A stretch of DNA of 64,000 nucleotides. Source: Thermoleophilia bacterium (lineage in GTDB: Bacteria > Actinomycetota > Thermoleophilia > Miltoncostaeales > Miltoncostaeaceae). The notes beneath the pieces were generated by a model. It was given only the letters and a program-made list of their open reading frames with translations. It was not told where the DNA came from and did no database searches. Position 1 is the stretch's first letter. Each line of letters starts with the position of its first letter. Both the position numbers and the translations under genes were made by a program. The DNA lies in the NCBI GenBank assembly GCA_017882545.1, contig JADGPG010000082.1, positions 1-64,000 of the forward strand. The letters run 5' to 3'. Positions 9,691 to 17,404 of the stretch are shown piece by piece.

Positions 9691-10277
9691 GCTCCCGGCC
9701 CCCGATGATCATCTCGGCGGCGGGTCCCAGCGGCCCGTCCGCGGGGGAGGTCATGCGGGCGCCGCGGTTGTGGGCGGTGGCGCTGATCGTCGTCGCCGCC
9801 GCGTTGCTGCAGGTCTCGTTGATGCCGTTCATCCAGGTGGCGCGTGGTGTGCCGGACGTGCTGGTGTGCGCGGTCGTCGCGGTCGGGCTCCAGCGCGGAT
9901 CGCTCGTCGGTGCGGTGTCGGGTGCGGCGGGCGGGTTTATCGTCGAGCTCACCTCCCCGGTCGGGACCCTGGGTGCGCTCGCCCTGCTGTATCTGGTCGT
10001 AGGATGGGGTGCGGGGCGGCTGTGCGGACACGATGAGGTCCGCGGACTGCTGCCGCCCGTGGTGCTGTGCCTGGTCGCCGAGTTCATCGTGCAGGCCGGT
10101 GACGTCTTCGCGCAGCTCCTCTTGGCCCGACCTCTCGAATTCGGTGACGTTGTGCGTACCCTGCTGGCATCCGTGATCCTGACTGGACTCGTGGCGATCC
10201 CCGTCTTGGCGGTGACGCGGTGGTTGTTAGGCGCGCCGCGGTCGATCGAGCCCTTCGTCGTCTCGGGAGACGTGTGA
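9687..10277 (+). CDS. mreD: Rod shape-determining protein MreD
   Basis: Integral membrane partner of MreC; 196 residues with about five hydrophobic segments (LWAVALIVVAAALLQVSLMP; VLVCAVVAVGL; LGALALLYLVVG; VILTGLVAIPVLAV). Family assignment rests on topology and position between mreC and the PBP2 gene, because MreD sequence is poorly conserved. The ATG at 9687 overlaps the mreC stop, and the TGA overlaps a GTG of the next gene. The roughly 30 residues before the first helix are longer than usual. Confidence 0.88.
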   Translation: MSSRPPMIISAAGPSGPSAGEVMRAPRLWAVALIVVAAALLQVSLMPFIQVARGVPDVLVCAVVAVGLQRGSLVGAVSGAAGGFIVELTSPVGTLGALALLYLVVGWGAGRLCGHDEVRGLLPPVVLCLVAEFIVQAGDVFAQLLLARPLEFGDVVRTLLASVILTGLVAIPVLAVTRWLLGAPRSIEPFVVSGDV

Positions 10278-12265
10278 GCTCGCGCCTGGTGTCGCCCGCC
10301 GGCGGGCCCGGAGGCCCGGGCCGCCGCCGCCAACGTCCGCTCAATCCACGGACGGCGTTCCGGATCGCGGTCATCGGCGGGGTCGCGTTGGGCGCGGTCT
10401 GCATTCTGGTCGTCCGGCTGTGGTTCATGCAGGTCATCGACGCCCAGGGGTACGCACAAGTCGCGTCGTCGAACGCCATCCGGACCGTTGTCGTGCCGGC
10501 TCCCCGCGGCTTCATCACCGACCGCTCGGGGCGGGTCGTCCTTGCCGACGATGTCCCCAGCGTCAACGTCGTGGCGTTCCCGCTCGAGTTGGCCGGGGCC
10601 CGCCGCCTGACCGAGATGCGGATGCTGGCCCCGCTGCTGCACACAAGTGCCACGCACCTGATGCGGACCATGGCGCGCGGACAGACCGCCTCCCCGTATG
10701 AGCCGGTCGTCCTTGCCGAGAACATCTCGGCGACCCAGCGGGCGGTCATCTCGGAGCGGATCCGGCAGTTCCCGGGCGTGGAGCTGGAGAACGCCTACCG
10801 GCGCAACTACCCGCTGAAGACGACCGCCGCGCACATCCTCGGATACACCGGGCTGATCACCCAGGCCGAGTACAAGAGTTACCTCGCCAAGGGGTATTCA
10901 GGGACCGAGCAGGTCGGCCAGGCCGGGCTCGAGGCCCAGTACGAGCAGTACCTGCGCGGCGTTCTGGGCCAGACCCAGGTCGAGGTCGACGCGTCCGGCG
11001 ATCCGGTTGGGACCGCGCCGCTCTCGTCGACGCCTCCCGTTCAGGGCGACACCCTGCAGCTATCGATCGACATGCCGACCCAGCTGGCGCTGGAGGCCGA
11101 GCTGCGCCAGCGGGTCCTGTCGATCGGTCGCGCCACGGGCGCGGCGGGGGTGGCGCTCGATCCGAAGACCGGCCAGATCCTGGCGATGGCCTCCTACCCG
11201 ACCTATGAGCCGAACGCGTTCGTCCAGCACAGCCCCCACAACACCCGCCTGGTCACCCAGTACGAGACCAGCAAGACCTTCACGCTGCTCAACCGCGCGA
11301 TCAACTCGTATCCGCCGGGGTCGACCTTCAAACCGGTGACCGCCCTCAGCGCCCTGCAGCTCGGGAGACTCAGCGCCAACGAGCTGATCGACGGGCCATC
11401 GGAGATCAAGCTGTCGGGGACCGTGTTCACGAACTTCCAGAAGGAGAACAACGGGCTCATCAAGCTGCCCGTCGCCCTTGAGGTCTCCTCGGACACCTAC
11501 TTCTACCAGGTTGGCTACCGGTTCTGGCAGCTGCACCAGAGCGTCGCGGGGCTGACCAACGCCAACACCGGACTACAACAGCAGACGATGGCGGAACGGT
11601 TCGGATTCGGTTCGACCACAGGGCTTGACCTGCCGGGTGAGGACCCCGGCCGGGTGCCGACGCCGAAGTGGAAAGCGATCAACTTCGGAAATACCCACAC
11701 CTACCTGCTCGATCACTGGATCCCCGGCGACAACATCAACATGGCCGTCGGGCAGGGCAATCTGCTTGCGACGCCGCTGCAGATGGCCGTGGCTTACGCG
11801 GCCATCGCCAACGGCGGCAACGTGGTCACCCCGACCCTCGGGAAGACCGTGACAAATCCGAGCGGCGGAGTCGTGCGGCAGTTGTCGGGGGTCACTCCGC
11901 CGCGGCCGCTCGGAATCAATTCCGCCTTCCTGGGCGTGGTGCGCCAGGGCATGTTCCTGGTGGCCCAGGGCGGCCAGGGGACGGCGTCGGGGGTCTTTAG
12001 CCCGGTCGCCGCCGCGGGGGGCCCCGTGGTCGCCGGCAAGACCGGTACCGCACAGTCGGGAACCAAATCCCAGGCCGACCACTCCTGGTTCGTCGGGTTC
12101 GCCCCGTTCAACAATCCGAAGATCGTCGTCGCGATCATCATCGAGCACGGCGGCGTCGGCGCGATCGGGGCCGCGCCCGCGGTGTGTGGCACGATTGCTG
12201 CCTATGGGCCCACCAAGTTCAACCCGCACCTCTGCGGCTCGGCGGGCGCGGTGAAGTCGAATTGA
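10274..12265 (+). CDS. mrdA: Penicillin-binding protein 2 (class B, elongation transpeptidase)
   Basis: Cross-links peptidoglycan during cell elongation; N-in membrane anchor, periplasmic catalytic domain; 663 residues. One transmembrane segment at about 33-55 (FRIAVIGGVALGAVCILVV) is followed by the PBP dimerisation domain (PAPRGFITDRSGRVVLADD) and the transpeptidase domain. Active site: Ser350-Thr-Phe-Lys353 in PPGSTFKP, Ser405-Ser-Asp407 in SSDTYFY, and Lys589-Thr-Gly in AGKTGTAQ. I take GTG 10274, which overlaps the mreD stop by four bases, over an upstream in-frame GTG at 10220 that lies inside mreD. Followed directly by its SEDS partner rodA. Confidence 0.97.
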   Translation: MSSRLVSPAGGPGGPGRRRQRPLNPRTAFRIAVIGGVALGAVCILVVRLWFMQVIDAQGYAQVASSNAIRTVVVPAPRGFITDRSGRVVLADDVPSVNVVAFPLELAGARRLTEMRMLAPLLHTSATHLMRTMARGQTASPYEPVVLAENISATQRAVISERIRQFPGVELENAYRRNYPLKTTAAHILGYTGLITQAEYKSYLAKGYSGTEQVGQAGLEAQYEQYLRGVLGQTQVEVDASGDPVGTAPLSSTPPVQGDTLQLSIDMPTQLALEAELRQRVLSIGRATGAAGVALDPKTGQILAMASYPTYEPNAFVQHSPHNTRLVTQYETSKTFTLLNRAINSYPPGSTFKPVTALSALQLGRLSANELIDGPSEIKLSGTVFTNFQKENNGLIKLPVALEVSSDTYFYQVGYRFWQLHQSVAGLTNANTGLQQQTMAERFGFGSTTGLDLPGEDPGRVPTPKWKAINFGNTHTYLLDHWIPGDNINMAVGQGNLLATPLQMAVAYAAIANGGNVVTPTLGKTVTNPSGGVVRQLSGVTPPRPLGINSAFLGVVRQGMFLVAQGGQGTASGVFSPVAAAGGPVVAGKTGTAQSGTKSQADHSWFVGFAPFNNPKIVVAIIIEHGGVGAIGAAPAVCGTIAAYGPTKFNPHLCGSAGAVKSN

Positions 12266-13425
12266 CGACGCTCACGAGCATGCGCGTGCCACGGCGCGCC
12301 ACGAGCTCGGGTGTCCGCGCCTTCCTGGCGGGGCTCGACTGGATCATGCTGGCCGTCGTGGGTGTGTTGCTCGCGCTCGGCGTCCTGATGATCAAGACCT
12401 CGACCACTCACGCGATCGCGGGGAACCCGGGGTACTTTGAGACCCGGCAGGTCATCTTCCTCATTCCCGCGGTGGCCGCGCTGCTGGCGTTCGCCATCTT
12501 TGACATCCGCCGGCTGCAGCCATACCCTCGCGTGTTGCTCGGCGGGCTCCTGGGGGCGCTGTTGGTGGTATTTGCCATCGGCGTCACCGTGCGCGGGGCG
12601 AACGCATGGATCAGCGTCGGTCCGTTCCAGCTGCAACCATCGGAGTTCGGGAAGATCGCGCTCGTGGTGGTCCTCGCGGCGATGGCGATCGAGCGCATCG
12701 ATGACATCGATCTGTGGCGCACGACGGTGACGTTGTGTGCCGTGGCGGCAGGTCCCGCGCTGCTGATCTTTCTGGAGCCCGACCTGGGCATGGCGCTCAT
12801 CTACGCAGCGGGCCTCGTCGGGGTTCTGTTCATCGCGGGGACCCCGTGGAAACACTTTGCCGTCGGGGCGCTGGGCCTCGCGACCACGGTGCTGCTCGCG
12901 TTCTGGATTCTGCCCTCGGTCGGGATCCGTGTCGTCAAGGGGTACCAGCTCGAGCGCATGACGGCGTTCCTCAACGGCGGCCACGGCAACACCGCCGGAT
13001 ACCAGCTGTCGCAGAGCAAGACCGCAATCGGCTCGGGCGGCGCACTGGGCAAGGGGGTCAGCGGCGCGACCCAGACCGTGTACAACTTCCTGCCCGAAGA
13101 CCACACCGACTTTATCTTCGCCGTGGTCGGCGAGGTGTTCGGGTTCGTCGGGGCGGCGCTGGTGGTCGCGCTGTTCGGGATCCTGCTCTGGCGGGCGCTG
13201 CGCATCACCGCGCAGGCCGCGACACAGTTCGAACAGCTCGTCGCCGGTGGGATCTGTGCGATGTTCTGCTTTGAAATGGTCGTCAACATCGGAATGAACG
13301 TTGGGCTGATGCCGATCACCGGCATCCCGCTGCCGTTCGTCAGCTACGGCGGCAGCCACCTGGTCGCCGATATGGCAGCGGTCGGTGTGCTGCTGTCGAT
13401 CCACCGGCGCCGGCTGGCGATCTGA
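12262..13425 (+). CDS. rodA: Peptidoglycan glycosyltransferase RodA (SEDS family)
   Basis: Polymerises lipid II in complex with PBP2; polytopic membrane protein with about ten helices; 387 residues from TTG 12262. The signature near the C-terminus is GLMPITGIPLPFVSYGGS. Other SEDS features are FQLQPSEFGKIALV and FLEPDLGMALIY, the latter holding the acidic residue needed for catalysis in the family. TTG 12262 is chosen because it overlaps the mrdA stop by four bases (TTGA); ATG 12280 is an alternative. An in-frame start at 12184 would lie deep inside mrdA and is rejected. Confidence 0.96.
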   Translation: MTTLTSMRVPRRATSSGVRAFLAGLDWIMLAVVGVLLALGVLMIKTSTTHAIAGNPGYFETRQVIFLIPAVAALLAFAIFDIRRLQPYPRVLLGGLLGALLVVFAIGVTVRGANAWISVGPFQLQPSEFGKIALVVVLAAMAIERIDDIDLWRTTVTLCAVAAGPALLIFLEPDLGMALIYAAGLVGVLFIAGTPWKHFAVGALGLATTVLLAFWILPSVGIRVVKGYQLERMTAFLNGGHGNTAGYQLSQSKTAIGSGGALGKGVSGATQTVYNFLPEDHTDFIFAVVGEVFGFVGAALVVALFGILLWRALRITAQAATQFEQLVAGGICAMFCFEMVVNIGMNVGLMPITGIPLPFVSYGGSHLVADMAAVGVLLSIHRRRLAI

Positions 13426-14258
13426 TGGGCCGCACGTCGACCGCGCTGCGGACCGGAATGCGCTGGGCGCAGCCGGTCGCCAAGACGGTCGCCCGCTCGC
13501 AGATGACGGCCCGCCACGCGGACGAAATTGTCGTCCTTCCGATCGCCGACCATGAGGCGGCGGTGCGCCTGGCCACCGAGTTCGGGGCACGGGTCGGCGC
13601 GCCCGGGCGCGCCGACCTGGTGGTCGCGATCGCGCAGCCCGGTGCCGACAATGCCGCGCTCGCCACGCGGATCGGCGACCATCGCCGCGTGGGTGGCGGT
13701 GCGCTGGTTGTTGTGACGGGAAATGCCGCCGAGCGTCGAGTGCTCGAGCGCGAGCTGCGTACCGATCCGGACGTCGGGATCGCGGTGATGCTGTTCGTCG
13801 ACGGCCTGACCGGTGACGACCTCGTGCGCATCCGCCGCCGGGTCGCGGACATGGTCATCGACCACCGCAACGGCACGCGTCGCTCCTACCCGGGCCTGCA
13901 GCCGGAGGTTGCCCGCCAGATGGAGCACCGATTGGCGATGCGTCTGGCAGTGCGGTCGGTGCTGGTTGCGAGCCCGACGAAGACCGCGGCCGGCATGAAG
14001 GCCGGCCATACCAAGCTCGCGGCGGACACCGGCAGCCTGTCGAACCCGGGCGTCGATCCAAAGAACATCGGCCTTGTCGTCGCGCTCGCGATGTTGACGC
14101 CGGTGTGGCGTCACGGGGCGGGACGTCTGACCCGGTTCGTACCCTTTAGCCGCATCCTGGTGCGCAGCGGCGCTGTGTACCTGATCACCCGTTTGGTCGG
14201 GCTGGCTGTCAAGCGCATCGCCGCCCAGGGCCGGGAACCTCGTCAGGAGGAACGCTGA
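13425..14258 (+). CDS. Unrecognised protein encoded in the elongasome operon
   Basis: 277 residues, no family recognised. The N-terminal half looks like an alpha/beta domain (DEIVVLPI; DLVVAIAQPGADNAALATRI; ALVVVTGNAAERRVLEREL), with strand order loosely like part of a GTPase, but no P-loop or NKxD is present. The C-terminal part has two hydrophobic segments, at about 213-227 (NIGLVVALAMLTPVW) and 246-262 (VRSGAVYLITRLVGLAV), joined by a basic stretch, which suggests membrane association and faintly recalls DUF697-type proteins. Its ATG shares one base with the rodA TGA, so it is translationally linked to the rod machinery. An AGGAGG at its end serves the next gene. Confidence 0.85.
   Translation: MGRTSTALRTGMRWAQPVAKTVARSQMTARHADEIVVLPIADHEAAVRLATEFGARVGAPGRADLVVAIAQPGADNAALATRIGDHRRVGGGALVVVTGNAAERRVLERELRTDPDVGIAVMLFVDGLTGDDLVRIRRRVADMVIDHRNGTRRSYPGLQPEVARQMEHRLAMRLAVRSVLVASPTKTAAGMKAGHTKLAADTGSLSNPGVDPKNIGLVVALAMLTPVWRHGAGRLTRFVPFSRILVRSGAVYLITRLVGLAVKRIAAQGREPRQEER
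14245..14250 (+). promoter_or_regulatory. Ribosome binding site AGGAGG that places the rng start at a CTG codon
   Basis: A perfect AGGAGG four bases before CTG 14255. In the rng frame no ATG, GTG or TTG occurs until GTG 14375, forty codons in. Confidence 0.7.
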
Positions 14259-15709
14259 AGACCAAGATCCTCGTCTCCGTCGACCCGTGGGAGACCCGGG
14301 TCGCACTCCTGGAAGACGGATACACAGCGGAGTGCTACATCGAACGGCGAGGACGTCAGTCGGTCGTCGGGCACGTGTGGAAGGGTCGGGTCGGCAACGT
14401 GCTGGCCGGCATGGAGGCGGCATTCATCGACGTCGGCCTCTCCAAGAGCGGCTTCCTTCACGTCGACGAGGTCGTCGCCGTCGGCGTGCCGAAACACAAG
14501 CGCCAGATCGCCGAGCTGCTCAAGAAGGGTGACGAGGTGCTCGTCCAGGCCACCAAGGACCCGATGGGAACCAAAGGGTGCCGCCTGACGATGCAGCTGT
14601 CGCTGGCTGGCCGCTTCGTGGTCTACGTCCCGTACGGGGACGGACTCGGTGTCAGCCGCAAACTCCTCGACGACGAGCGGCGACGGCTGCGCAAGATCTG
14701 CAGCGCGCTGCCGCTCGAGGGTGGTCTGATCGTCCGCACCGCGGCCGCCGGCGCGTCGGCCGACGACATTGCACGCGACTACCAGGCGCTGCGTCGTCTG
14801 TGGGCCGCCCTCAGCCAGCGTGGCGCTGCGGTGAAGTCGCCGACGCTGCTCTACTCCGAGGCTGATATCTCGCTCAAGGTTATCCGCGACCTGCTCAACA
14901 GCGACGTCGAGGAGGTCCTCGTCGACGACCCGACGCAGTTCGAGCGGATCCACAACTTCCTCAAGCGGACCTCGCCGGGCATCGCATCGCGCGTCCGTCT
15001 CTATGACGGCGACCGGTCGATGTTCGAGGAATACGGCGCCGAAAAGGCGGTGCGGTCGACACTCGAGCGCCGCGCGCCCCTGAAGTCCGGCGGCTACCTG
15101 GTCATCGATGACACCGAGGCGATGACGGTGATCGACGTCAACTCGGGCGGGAACGTCGGGCGTGGGGGCAGCCGTCTCGAGGAGACGGTCACCAAGACCA
15201 ATCTCGAGGCCGCCGCAGAGGTTGTCCGGCAGCTCCGGCTGCGGGACATCGGTGGGATCGTGATCATCGATTTCATCGACATGAACGACGCCTCGAATCG
15301 CAGGCAGGTCAAAGCCGTGCTGGACGCCGAGCTGGAGAAGGACCGGACCCGCACGTTTGTCGCCGACATCTCGCCGCTCGGACTCGTGCAGATGACGCGG
15401 CAGAACATCTCCGACGGGCCGCGCGAGATCATGACGGTGACCTGCGAGCCGTGCGAGGGGGTCGGGATCGTGCTCTCCGACGAGACCGTCGCGATCGACG
15501 CGTCGCGGGCCATCGTCCGTGCGGCCGACGGGATCGCAGGCGACGAGATGACGGTGCACGTCGGCTCGCAGGCCTCCGCACTGCTCAACGAGGACGGACG
15601 CGCGCGCCTGGCGGAAATCGAGGAGATCGTCGGCAAGCGCGTACGACTTGAGACCGACCGTGCGCTGCACGGGGGGGCCATTCGGGCGCGTCGGCGCGAC
15701 GCTGGATAG
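14255..15709 (+). CDS. rng: Ribonuclease E/G family endoribonuclease
   Basis: Single-strand-specific endoRNase of rRNA and mRNA processing; 484 residues, RNase G-like in length with no long degradosome scaffold. The N-terminus LKTKILVSVDPWETRVALLE leads into the S1 RNA-binding domain (GHVWKGRVGNVLAGMEAAFI). The catalytic metal ligands are Asp294 (VIDVNSGG) and Asp342 (FIDMND), and the zinc-link Cys397-x2-Cys400 (TCEPCEG) is present. The start is CTG 14255: a perfect AGGAGG precedes it and the encoded residues match the family N-terminus, whereas GTG 14375 would delete part of the S1 domain. The RNase E/G next to rod genes is a known bacterial neighbourhood. Confidence 0.94.
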   Translation: MKTKILVSVDPWETRVALLEDGYTAECYIERRGRQSVVGHVWKGRVGNVLAGMEAAFIDVGLSKSGFLHVDEVVAVGVPKHKRQIAELLKKGDEVLVQATKDPMGTKGCRLTMQLSLAGRFVVYVPYGDGLGVSRKLLDDERRRLRKICSALPLEGGLIVRTAAAGASADDIARDYQALRRLWAALSQRGAAVKSPTLLYSEADISLKVIRDLLNSDVEEVLVDDPTQFERIHNFLKRTSPGIASRVRLYDGDRSMFEEYGAEKAVRSTLERRAPLKSGGYLVIDDTEAMTVIDVNSGGNVGRGGSRLEETVTKTNLEAAAEVVRQLRLRDIGGIVIIDFIDMNDASNRRQVKAVLDAELEKDRTRTFVADISPLGLVQMTRQNISDGPREIMTVTCEPCEGVGIVLSDETVAIDASRAIVRAADGIAGDEMTVHVGSQASALLNEDGRARLAEIEEIVGKRVRLETDRALHGGAIRARRRDAG

Positions 15710-15747
15710 CCACGGGCCACGTGGGCGCGACGATCGGGGGCGCTCAC

Positions 15748-15813
15748 GAGCCGGCGAGGTGCCGAACCGGCTCGGGCTTTGCTATTCTCCCGAGCCGCGC
15801 CGCAGTCTGCGGC
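15748..15813 (+). promoter_or_regulatory. rplU leader with alternative hairpins
   Basis: The 164 bases between rng and rplU contain GAGCCGG (15748-15754) pairing with CCGGCTC (15767-15773), and CGGCTCGGG (15768-15776) pairing perfectly with CCCGAGCCG (15789-15797). The two stems share bases and exclude each other. A third stem, GCCGCA/TGCGGC, spans 15799-15813. TATTCT at 15783-15788 lies in the second loop and could itself be a -10 box. The layout suits an L21 autoregulatory leader or attenuator; this is inferred from pairing only. Confidence 0.5.
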
Positions 15814-15873
15814 ACCGACCTGCGCTGGCCGCAGATCGGTTGTGAAGTCCGACCGAGACGGGTTGGGGGAAGT

Positions 15874-16170
15874 GTGCCGGATTACGCGGTAATCGCCCTT
15901 GGGGGCAAGCAGTATCGAGTGAAGACGGGCGAGCAGCTGCTTGTGGACCGTCTGGCGCAGGAGCCGGGGGATACGTTCTCTCCAACCGTCCTCGCGACCG
16001 GCACCGCCGGTGGCGCGTTGAGTGACGGTGGAACCGTGAACGCCACGGTGGAAGAGCATCTGTTGGGGCCGAAGCTCCTGGTGTTCACCTACCGGGCCAA
16101 GAAGGATTCAAAGCGCAAGCGCGGGCACCGCTCGCGGTTGTCACGCGTGCGCATCGACTCGATCGCGTAG
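15874..16170 (+). CDS. rplU: 50S ribosomal protein L21
   Basis: Large-subunit protein that binds 23S rRNA; 98 residues, usual size. The N-terminus [20 protein letters not shown] is the family signature, with basic C-terminal [18 protein letters not shown] 15874 is chosen over an in-frame start at 15721 because GGGGA lies just upstream and the extra residues would be unlike L21. Followed 11 bases later by rpmA. Confidence 0.97.
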   Translation: MPDYAVIALGGKQYRVKTGEQLLVDRLAQEPGDTFSPTVLATGTAGGALSDGGTVNATVEEHLLGPKLLVFTYRAKKDSKRKRGHRSRLSRVRIDSIA

Positions 16171-16181
16171 GGGAAGCCGAG

Positions 16182-16448
16182 ATGGCACACAAGAAGGGTG
16201 GCGGCTCCAGCCGCAACGGTCGTGACTCCGCCGCACAGCGGCTTGGCGTGAAGGTCTTCGCCGGTCAGGTCGTCCCGGCAGGATCGATCATCGTGCGCCA
16301 GCGCGGCAGCGAGTTCCACCCCGGTGACGGGGCAGGAATGGGTCGCGACTACACAATCTTCGCCAAGGTCTCCGGCCGCGTCGAGTTCACCAGCGGCCGC
16401 AAGGGCCGTCGGATCTCCGTCCAACCGGAGGTCGCGGCCTCCGCCTAG
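16182..16448 (+). CDS. rpmA: 50S ribosomal protein L27
   Basis: 88 residues, beginning [19 protein letters not shown]; the N-terminal tail reaches toward the peptidyl transferase centre in the family. [20 protein letters not shown] and [17 protein letters not shown] are diagnostic. No N-terminal prepeptide of the Firmicutes type is present. It lies between rplU and obgE, the conserved order. Confidence 0.98.
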   Translation: MAHKKGGGSSRNGRDSAAQRLGVKVFAGQVVPAGSIIVRQRGSEFHPGDGAGMGRDYTIFAKVSGRVEFTSGRKGRRISVQPEVAASA

Positions 16449-16459
16449 CCGGAGCCGCT

Positions 16460-17404
16460 GTGCCCTTTACCGATCGCGCACGTATCCACGTTGAAGGCGG
16501 ACGTGGCGGCCACGGCGGACTGTCGTTCCGTCGCGAAGCCCGTGTGCCCAAGGGTGGACCCGACGGTGGCAACGGCGGGCGCGGCGGCGAGGTGATCCTC
16601 GTCGCCGATTCCCAGGTGGTCGATCTGTCGCGGTTCCGGCACGCGGTGCATCACACGGCGGCGGCGGGCGGCGGCGGGGAGCGCCGGGCCCGGCACGGGC
16701 GCAACGGCGCCGACGTCGAGGTGGCCGTGCCTCCCGGCACCCGCGTCATCCGCGACGATGCGGTGATCGCCGACCTCCGGCACGACGGCGACCGGGTCGT
16801 GGTCGCCCGCGGCGGCAACGGTGGGGTCGGCAACAAGGTCTTTCGGTCGTCGACCCATCAAGCGCCGCGCGAGACGGTTCCGGGCGGTCCGGGCGACATG
16901 ACCTGGCTCACGCTCGAGCTGCGGCTCCCCATCGAGGTCGCGATCGTCGGGATGCCCAATGCGGGCAAGAGCGCGCTGTTGGTCGCCCTGACGGGCGCCA
17001 CGGCCGTCGTTGCGCCCTACCCGCAGTCCACGCGCGAGCCGGCCTTCGGCCCGCTCGTGGACGACGAGCTGGAGATTCATCTCGTGGCCGATCTGCCCGG
17101 GGTCGGCACCGACGGTCAGGCCCGGCCGGACGGTTTCCTGACCCAGTGCGAACGCGCGCGGGTGATCGTGCACTGCATTGCGGCCGACGACGAGGCGGCC
17201 CCGGCGGCCGAACGGCGGGCGCTCGTCGACGCGGCGATCGCCCCGTATGTCTCCGCCGAGGCACGTCGTATCGTTGTGGCGACGTTCTCGGACCCGTCCG
17301 CGCCGCCGGAATGGGCCGACGTGGCAGTCGACGCGGTCTCGGGGGCGGGCATCGAAGCAGTGCGCGAGCGGATCCTGCGCCCCCCGGAGGGCCTCAGCAA
17401 GTGA
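16460..17404 (+). CDS. obgE: Obg-family GTPase with an eroded G domain
   Basis: Ribosome-assembly GTPase by family and position; 314 residues, short. The glycine-rich Obg fold is intact (GGRGGHGGLSFRREA; KGGPDGGNGGRGG). In the G domain, G1 GMPNAGKS (164-171) is present, G2 is YPQSTREPAFG instead of the usual YPFTT, and G3 is DLPG (211-214). The switch II stretch after it lacks the customary IEGA/GLG residues. At the G4 position the sequence is IVVATFSDPS, with no NKxD guanine-specificity motif. No C-terminal OCT domain follows. The GTG start is 11 bases after rpmA; the stop overlaps proB. Identity as Obg is secure; GTPase competence is in doubt. Confidence 0.9.
   Translation: MPFTDRARIHVEGGRGGHGGLSFRREARVPKGGPDGGNGGRGGEVILVADSQVVDLSRFRHAVHHTAAAGGGGERRARHGRNGADVEVAVPPGTRVIRDDAVIADLRHDGDRVVVARGGNGGVGNKVFRSSTHQAPRETVPGGPGDMTWLTLELRLPIEVAIVGMPNAGKSALLVALTGATAVVAPYPQSTREPAFGPLVDDELEIHLVADLPGVGTDGQARPDGFLTQCERARVIVHCIAADDEAAPAAERRALVDAAIAPYVSAEARRIVVATFSDPSAPPEWADVAVDAVSGAGIEAVRERILRPPEGLSK

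Noticed and set aside
14243-15670. 475-codon minus-strand frame opposite rng
   Set aside because: Antisense to the RNase E/G gene, whose catalytic and zinc motifs are clear.
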